From: Bacilli bacterium
GTDB taxonomy: Bacteria; Bacillota_I; Bacilli_A; RFN20; CAG-826
Length of the DNA stretch: 64,000 nt
NCBI GenBank assembly: GCA_017468925.1
Contig: JAFUHI010000009.1
Location: forward strand, 506,357 to 570,356
Reading direction: 5' to 3'
The notes under the pieces are model-generated. The model did not search any database. It saw only the letters and a program-made list of their open reading frames with translations, and was not told the origin of the DNA. Every line of letters starts with the position of its first letter. Positions within the stretch are counted from its first letter, which is position 1. Made by a program: the position numbers and the translations under genes. This document shows, one piece after another, positions 60,922-64,000 of the stretch.

Positions 60922-62184
60922 ATGGAATATATTAGAACAATTGAAAGAAAACTAAATGAGATAAAAAACGAATATGCTGTCATCACTATTTATGGTGCTA
61001 GACAGGTCGGAAAGACAACAACTGCTGGTAAAGTTTTTGGAAAAGAAATGGGCATTGTTTCTTTGGATGATCTAGAAAATAGAACGCTGGCAAATAAAAA
61101 CCCAAAGCTCTTTTTAGAAGCACATCCTTGGCCGATTATTATCGACGAAATACAAAAAGCCTCGCCTCTTCTAGATGCAATAAAAGTAGTGGTGGATAAT
61201 GAAAAGAATAAGTGTTTGCAAAATAATGCAAGAGTGCCGCTTATGTATGTTCTAACTGGTTCCAATCAGTTTGAATTACAAAACATGGTATCTGAATCAC
61301 TAGCAGGTCGTACTGCTATATTGAATATGGCATCATTAGCAAATAACGAGCTAGAAGGAATAGAGGGAAACATATTCAATCCTGATTTAGATTGCTTAAA
61401 AGCAAAATACGCCAAAGTCAAAGACAAAAATCTTTATCGCAATCGCAAGGAAATCTTTGAAAGAATATTTAAAGGTGGAATGCCTGAATATATTGCCAAA
61501 GATTTAAATAGAGATACTTTCTTTAGTTCTTATATTGCCACATATATCGAAAAGGATGTCAAAAAGATAATTAATGTAGATAAAGAAGGTGACTTCTTAA
61601 GATTTTTAGATTATATGGCTTTAAGAACCGCCCAACAAATCAATTATGATGATATTTCGAGAAATATAGGTATTGATGTGAGAACTGTTAAAAACTGGAT
61701 TTCTATTTTAGTTACTTCGGGAATTGCTATTTTGTTAGAGCCATATGCAAAAAATATGTCTGATAGAATAACCAAAGCCCCTAAGTTTTACTTCATGGAT
61801 ACTGGCTTGTGTGCATACTTATGTAAATGGCCAAATGCCGAAATGCTTGAAAACGGTGTAATGAATGGTGCTTTTTACGAAACATATGCTGTTAGTGAAA
61901 TTATTAAAAGCTACATAAATGCTGGTGTGGATTATAGAAGAAATTTCTATTATTATCGCGATAAGGATAAAAAAGAAGCTGATTTAATCATTGATTATGT
62001 GGACCATATATCTCCGATCGAAATTAAAAAAGGCATCAATCCAGTAAGCAATAATTTCAACTTTAATTTCTTAAAAAAATATGAAAAGCCAGTTTCAAAA
62101 GGAATAGTGATTGATTCGAGAGAAGATTTGTTTCCAATAAATGCAGACAACTGGTATTGTCCAATTTATATGATTGGCATTTAA
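60922..62184 (+). CDS. AAA_14/DUF4143 ATPase
   Basis: A 420-residue protein: Walker A GARQVGKTT (25-33), Walker B PIIIDEIQ (about 73-80), sensor-like LTGSNQF and SLAGRTAI, then a DUF4143 domain (about 165-420) with VRTVKNWISILVTSGIAIL and a C-terminal PD-(D/E)XK-like core (KKEADLIIDY then PIEIKKG). I start at the ATG at 60922, 9 nt after GAGG, rather than an in-frame TTG 9 bp earlier. Such genes are very common in anaerobes, often strain-variable, with unknown function. It is flanked on both sides by paired TTGTCGA repeats. Confidence 0.9.
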   Translation: MEYIRTIERKLNEIKNEYAVITIYGARQVGKTTTAGKVFGKEMGIVSLDDLENRTLANKNPKLFLEAHPWPIIIDEIQKASPLLDAIKVVVDNEKNKCLQNNARVPLMYVLTGSNQFELQNMVSESLAGRTAILNMASLANNELEGIEGNIFNPDLDCLKAKYAKVKDKNLYRNRKEIFERIFKGGMPEYIAKDLNRDTFFSSYIATYIEKDVKKIINVDKEGDFLRFLDYMALRTAQQINYDDISRNIGIDVRTVKNWISILVTSGIAILLEPYAKNMSDRITKAPKFYFMDTGLCAYLCKWPNAEMLENGVMNGAFYETYAVSEIIKSYINAGVDYRRNFYYYRDKDKKEADLIIDYVDHISPIEIKKGINPVSNNFNFNFLKKYEKPVSKGIVIDSREDLFPINADNWYCPIYMIGI

Positions 62185-62228
62185 AAATCCCCTTGGACAA
62201 AAACCTTGGGGATATTTCAATCATGATG

Positions 62229-62286
62229 TCTCCAATTGTCGATACACATACAGGTTTTCAAGTCCAATTGTCGATACACATACGCA
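62229..62286. repeat. Downstream copy of the paired CCAATTGTCGAT repeat
   Basis: Cores TTGTCGA start at 62236 and 62268, again exactly 32 bp apart. Each is followed by TACACATAC. The block is co-oriented with the copy at 60791-60849, so the ATPase gene sits between direct repeats. Confidence 0.8.
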
Positions 62287-62287
62287 T

Positions 62288-62455
62288 TAAAATAAAAAAA
62301 GAGGATATTGTCTACCCTCTAGTTGATATAGATTCCATATTTAAGAAGGTGTTTTGTCTTCCTGATTAGGTATGGTTCCGTTTGAATCAGGATGTCATCA
62401 TCCATAGAAGAAATAGTGGAAATATCACCAGCTTCTCCAAGAACAAAAGTGTGTA
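62288..62455 (-). repeat. Copy 2 of the diverged small-protein repeat
   Basis: On the minus strand it encodes TFVLGEAGDISTISS, DDDILIQTEPYLIRK and YGIYIN-stop (stop at 62319-62321), then an AGAGG/CCTCT hairpin and T-run. No start codon with an SD is visible, so it is likely the end of a lost gene. It is in the same orientation as copy 1 near 56.4 kb. Confidence 0.5.
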
Positions 62456-62478
62456 GCAACAAGAAACTAAAAAATAAT

Positions 62479-62507
62479 TTGACCTTAAATTTTGATGTTG
62501 TTATAAT
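62479..62507 (+). promoter_or_regulatory. Sigma-A-type promoter of the XRE-ImmA pair
   Basis: TTGACC (62479-62484) and TATAAT (62502-62507) are separated by exactly 17 bp. An AGGAG SD and the ATG at 62553 follow. Confidence 0.75.
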
Positions 62508-62552
62508 GTTAGCAGACAAGCGAACAAGTGAACAAAACAGGAGAACGACCAC

Positions 62553-62912
62553 ATGACATTCGGAGAATTTGTAAAAGAAAAAAGACAATCATTGAACATC
62601 ACACTTAGAGCATTTGCCGATGAACTCGATATTGCTCCTTCATATGTGAGCGATATTGAAAAAGGAAAAAGAAACGCTCCAACACAAGACATCTTAGATG
62701 CGATGGTGCGTGTTTTGAAATTGAATGATGACGAGAAAAACAAATTATTCGATTTAGCAGCTGAAAGCAAGAATGAGATTGCTCAAGACATTACTGAATA
62801 TGTTAGCGACAATCAAAATGTTAGAGTTGCTTTAAGAAGAGCAAAAGAACTTAATCTTGGTGAAGAGGAGTGGCTCCAAATCATCGAAGATATGATGAAA
62901 GGAAAAAAATAG
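62553..62912 (+). CDS. XRE-family transcriptional regulator
   Basis: A 119-residue protein with an N-terminal Cro/CI helix-turn-helix (about 6-60: LRAFADELDIAPSYVSDIEK). A short helical C-terminus ends LGEEEWLQIIEDMM. It lies 7 bp before an ImmA/IrrE-type protease gene. Such pairs control integrative elements, prophages and toxin systems: the protease cleaves the repressor on DNA damage or another signal. The gene has a strong promoter and SD. It likely regulates itself and the genes that continue past the window edge. Confidence 0.92.
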   Translation: MTFGEFVKEKRQSLNITLRAFADELDIAPSYVSDIEKGKRNAPTQDILDAMVRVLKLNDDEKNKLFDLAAESKNEIAQDITEYVSDNQNVRVALRRAKELNLGEEEWLQIIEDMMKGKK

Positions 62913-62919
62913 GTGTAAA

Positions 62920-63642
62920 ATGTTCAAACAATATTTCTATTCTAGAGAAACCTTGGAATTAATGGCAGACGACATTAATAGAAAATACTATCCTGAAAGA
63001 TTGGATAGTGTTTTGCCATTGGATCCGTATGATTTATTAGAAAAACAAGGTTTAGATGTTGAATGGAAATATATATCGCCAAATGAACAACTTCTAGGCC
63101 TTATTTTCTTTGCTGATGAGAAATTCCCTGTTTGGGATAAAGGAACTTTTCAAAAAGGAGATGAGCCACACTATGAATTATTCAAAAAGGGAACAATTGT
63201 TATTAACAATATTCTTGTAGAGAAAAAGAAATACAAAAAGAAAGAAATATTTGTTTGTACTCATGAAAATTGTCATTGGATTAAAGACCAAGAATATTTT
63301 AAAGATCATCCAGAAAGTATCATTCAAATTTGTGATTCTAAATCGTTAGAAAAGACCTATTGGAATTCTAAAATGAGTGATAGAGATATCATTGAAAGAC
63401 AAAACAATTATTTATGTGCTGCAGTTATTATGCCTAGAGATGTCATTAAAAAGGCATTCTTTAAATCAATGCGTTATAAGAATATTCCTGAAGAACCAAT
63501 TGAATTAAAACCATTTATGAAGAAACATATCGCTGTGTTAGCGAGCATGTACGGAATTAATTACAATCCGGTTCTTTATAGGCTATATGATTTAAATATT
63601 CTTGTTAGACCAGATAAGGAGGATAGCGACATGAAACATTAA
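62920..63642 (+). CDS. ImmA/IrrE family metallopeptidase
   Basis: A 240-residue protein with the zinc motif THENCHW (HExxH form, about residues 113-119) and the later NYLCAAVIMPRDVIKKAF typical of ImmA/IrrE proteins. The N-terminal LPLDPYDLLEKQGLDVEW segment also matches this family. It probably cleaves the adjacent XRE repressor. Spacing from the XRE stop is 7 bp, so the genes are co-translated. Codon choice is A+T-rich, like the rest of the terminal accessory region. Confidence 0.9.
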   Translation: MFKQYFYSRETLELMADDINRKYYPERLDSVLPLDPYDLLEKQGLDVEWKYISPNEQLLGLIFFADEKFPVWDKGTFQKGDEPHYELFKKGTIVINNILVEKKKYKKKEIFVCTHENCHWIKDQEYFKDHPESIIQICDSKSLEKTYWNSKMSDRDIIERQNNYLCAAVIMPRDVIKKAFFKSMRYKNIPEEPIELKPFMKKHIAVLASMYGINYNPVLYRLYDLNILVRPDKEDSDMKH

Positions 63643-63675
63643 AAAGAAGAATGACACAATTGAAAGGAGAATTTA

Positions 63676-63744
63676 ATGCCACAAGGAGCAAAAGCTAAAA
63701 AAATCGTAACCACTGGAACTGGTCACGATTGTGGACATGCTTGA
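63676..63744 (+). CDS. 22-residue peptide with a Gly-His-Cys C-terminus
   Basis: An ATG 8 nt after AAAGGAG opens a short frame, MPQGAKAKKIVTTGTG then HDCGHA-stop. The SD and the basic N-terminus followed by a GHDCGH end suggest a real small gene behind the XRE-ImmA pair. The Cys/His end could bind metal or be modified. A -1 frame immediately after it stays open for about 46 codons (HVDKYILACPKQSAYIF), so it may instead be the start of a frameshifted longer gene. Confidence 0.45.
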   Translation: MPQGAKAKKIVTTGTGHDCGHA

Positions 63745-63825
63745 AGCACGTAGACAAGTATATATTAGCATGTCCAAAACAAAGTGCCTACATCTTTTCT
63801 GTAGGAGAAAGTAGAGGACATGTTT

Positions 63826-64000
63826 ATGTCGAATATATTTTTAGAGGAACCAATTTCCGAACAATGCGACGACATTGAAAAAGTTGGCGTTGTAGAACGT
63901 AAACCTATACTTGAACTTGAAAAATTGAAAACTGGTGATCCAGTAACAGACCATTTTAAAGCACACTATTGGGCTGGTGCAGAATTCTTTGGTAAATATC
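63826..64000 (+). CDS. Protein of unknown function, C-terminus cut by window edge
   Basis: The frame starts at ATG 63826, 7 nt after AGAGG, and runs open to the end of the window (58 residues visible, MSNIFLEEPISEQCDDIEKV, later HYWAGAEFFGKY). An ATG two codons upstream is also possible. No family is recognised from this fragment. It follows the small peptide gene and is probably part of the accessory module controlled by the XRE-ImmA pair. Confidence 0.6.
   Translation, partial: MSNIFLEEPISEQCDDIEKVGVVERKPILELEKLKTGDPVTDHFKAHYWAGAEFFGKY

Noticed and set aside
1..64000. Mycoplasma-type genetic code (UGA as Trp)
   Set aside because: Many well-supported genes end at UGA and their Trp codons are UGG, so the standard bacterial code applies.

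Overview
The window looks like a chromosomal segment of an uncultured, host-associated Firmicutes (Bacilli-like, close in style to the RF39/RFN20-type gut lineages). I infer this from many lipoproteins with long Ser-rich linkers, a Gram-positive style glycan-utilisation operon, long-form HPF, MgtE, and a SAM riboswitch on metK. Standard genetic code is used: UGA terminates many genes. The taxon is an inference.

Region 1 (1-15.3 kb, minus strand): an apparently single operon of eleven genes, most overlapping or separated by a few bases. In transcription order it encodes a carbohydrate-binding lipoprotein, a LacI-type regulator, a GH130 enzyme, two ABC sugar permeases, a solute-binding lipoprotein, a GH-A clan glycosidase lipoprotein, a second binding lipoprotein, a second GH130, an SGNH esterase lipoprotein and a membrane protein cut by the window edge. 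No ABC ATPase is present, so a shared MsmX-type ATPase elsewhere is likely. A DUF4886 (SGNH-like) gene and a divergent secreted binding protein share GTTTAC-type repeats with the operon promoter. The enzymes suggest an acylated beta-mannoside substrate.

Region 2 (17.8-32.9 kb): mostly core genes. These are NUDIX, phosphoglucomutase, MscS, lipoproteins, MgtE, alpha/beta hydrolase, PduL, a TSCPD protein, metK behind a SAM-I-clan riboswitch, HPF, HAD and SGNH hydrolase. A broken IS3-type element and a DUF1016 nuclease remnant lie beside tRNA-Leu(GAG).

Region 3 (33-51.4 kb): two large lipoproteins and a MacB-like ABC transporter. Next comes a lipoprotein whose C-terminal two thirds is recognisably translation factor EF-Tu (end of domain I plus domains II-III, no usable G motifs). 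Then follow a surface endonuclease I and a tightly overlapping operon of TIR-STAND-TPR (NLR-like) protein, Gfo/Idh/MocA oxidoreductase, HAD-NUDIX fusion and LDH-like protein. An EEP-family hydrolase ends the region. The EF-Tu lipoprotein and the TIR operon are the most unusual features.

Region 4 (51.4-64 kb): accessory, visibly more A+T-rich from about 56.6 kb. It holds an HTH-DUF3990 toxin/antitoxin-like pair, remnants of sugar-related genes (YesL-like, glycerate kinase), a GH29-like protein, an AlbA_2 (Schlafen-type) protein, a possible group II intron-like RNA, a DUF4965 glutaminase-family protein, and an intact and a decayed AAA_14/DUF4143 ATPase. Paired repeats flank the intact ATPase gene. 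An XRE-ImmA pair, a 22-residue peptide gene and a partial gene run to the edge.

Several genes have a -10 hexamer only 6-11 nt before the ATG and no Shine-Dalgarno, suggesting frequent leaderless transcription.
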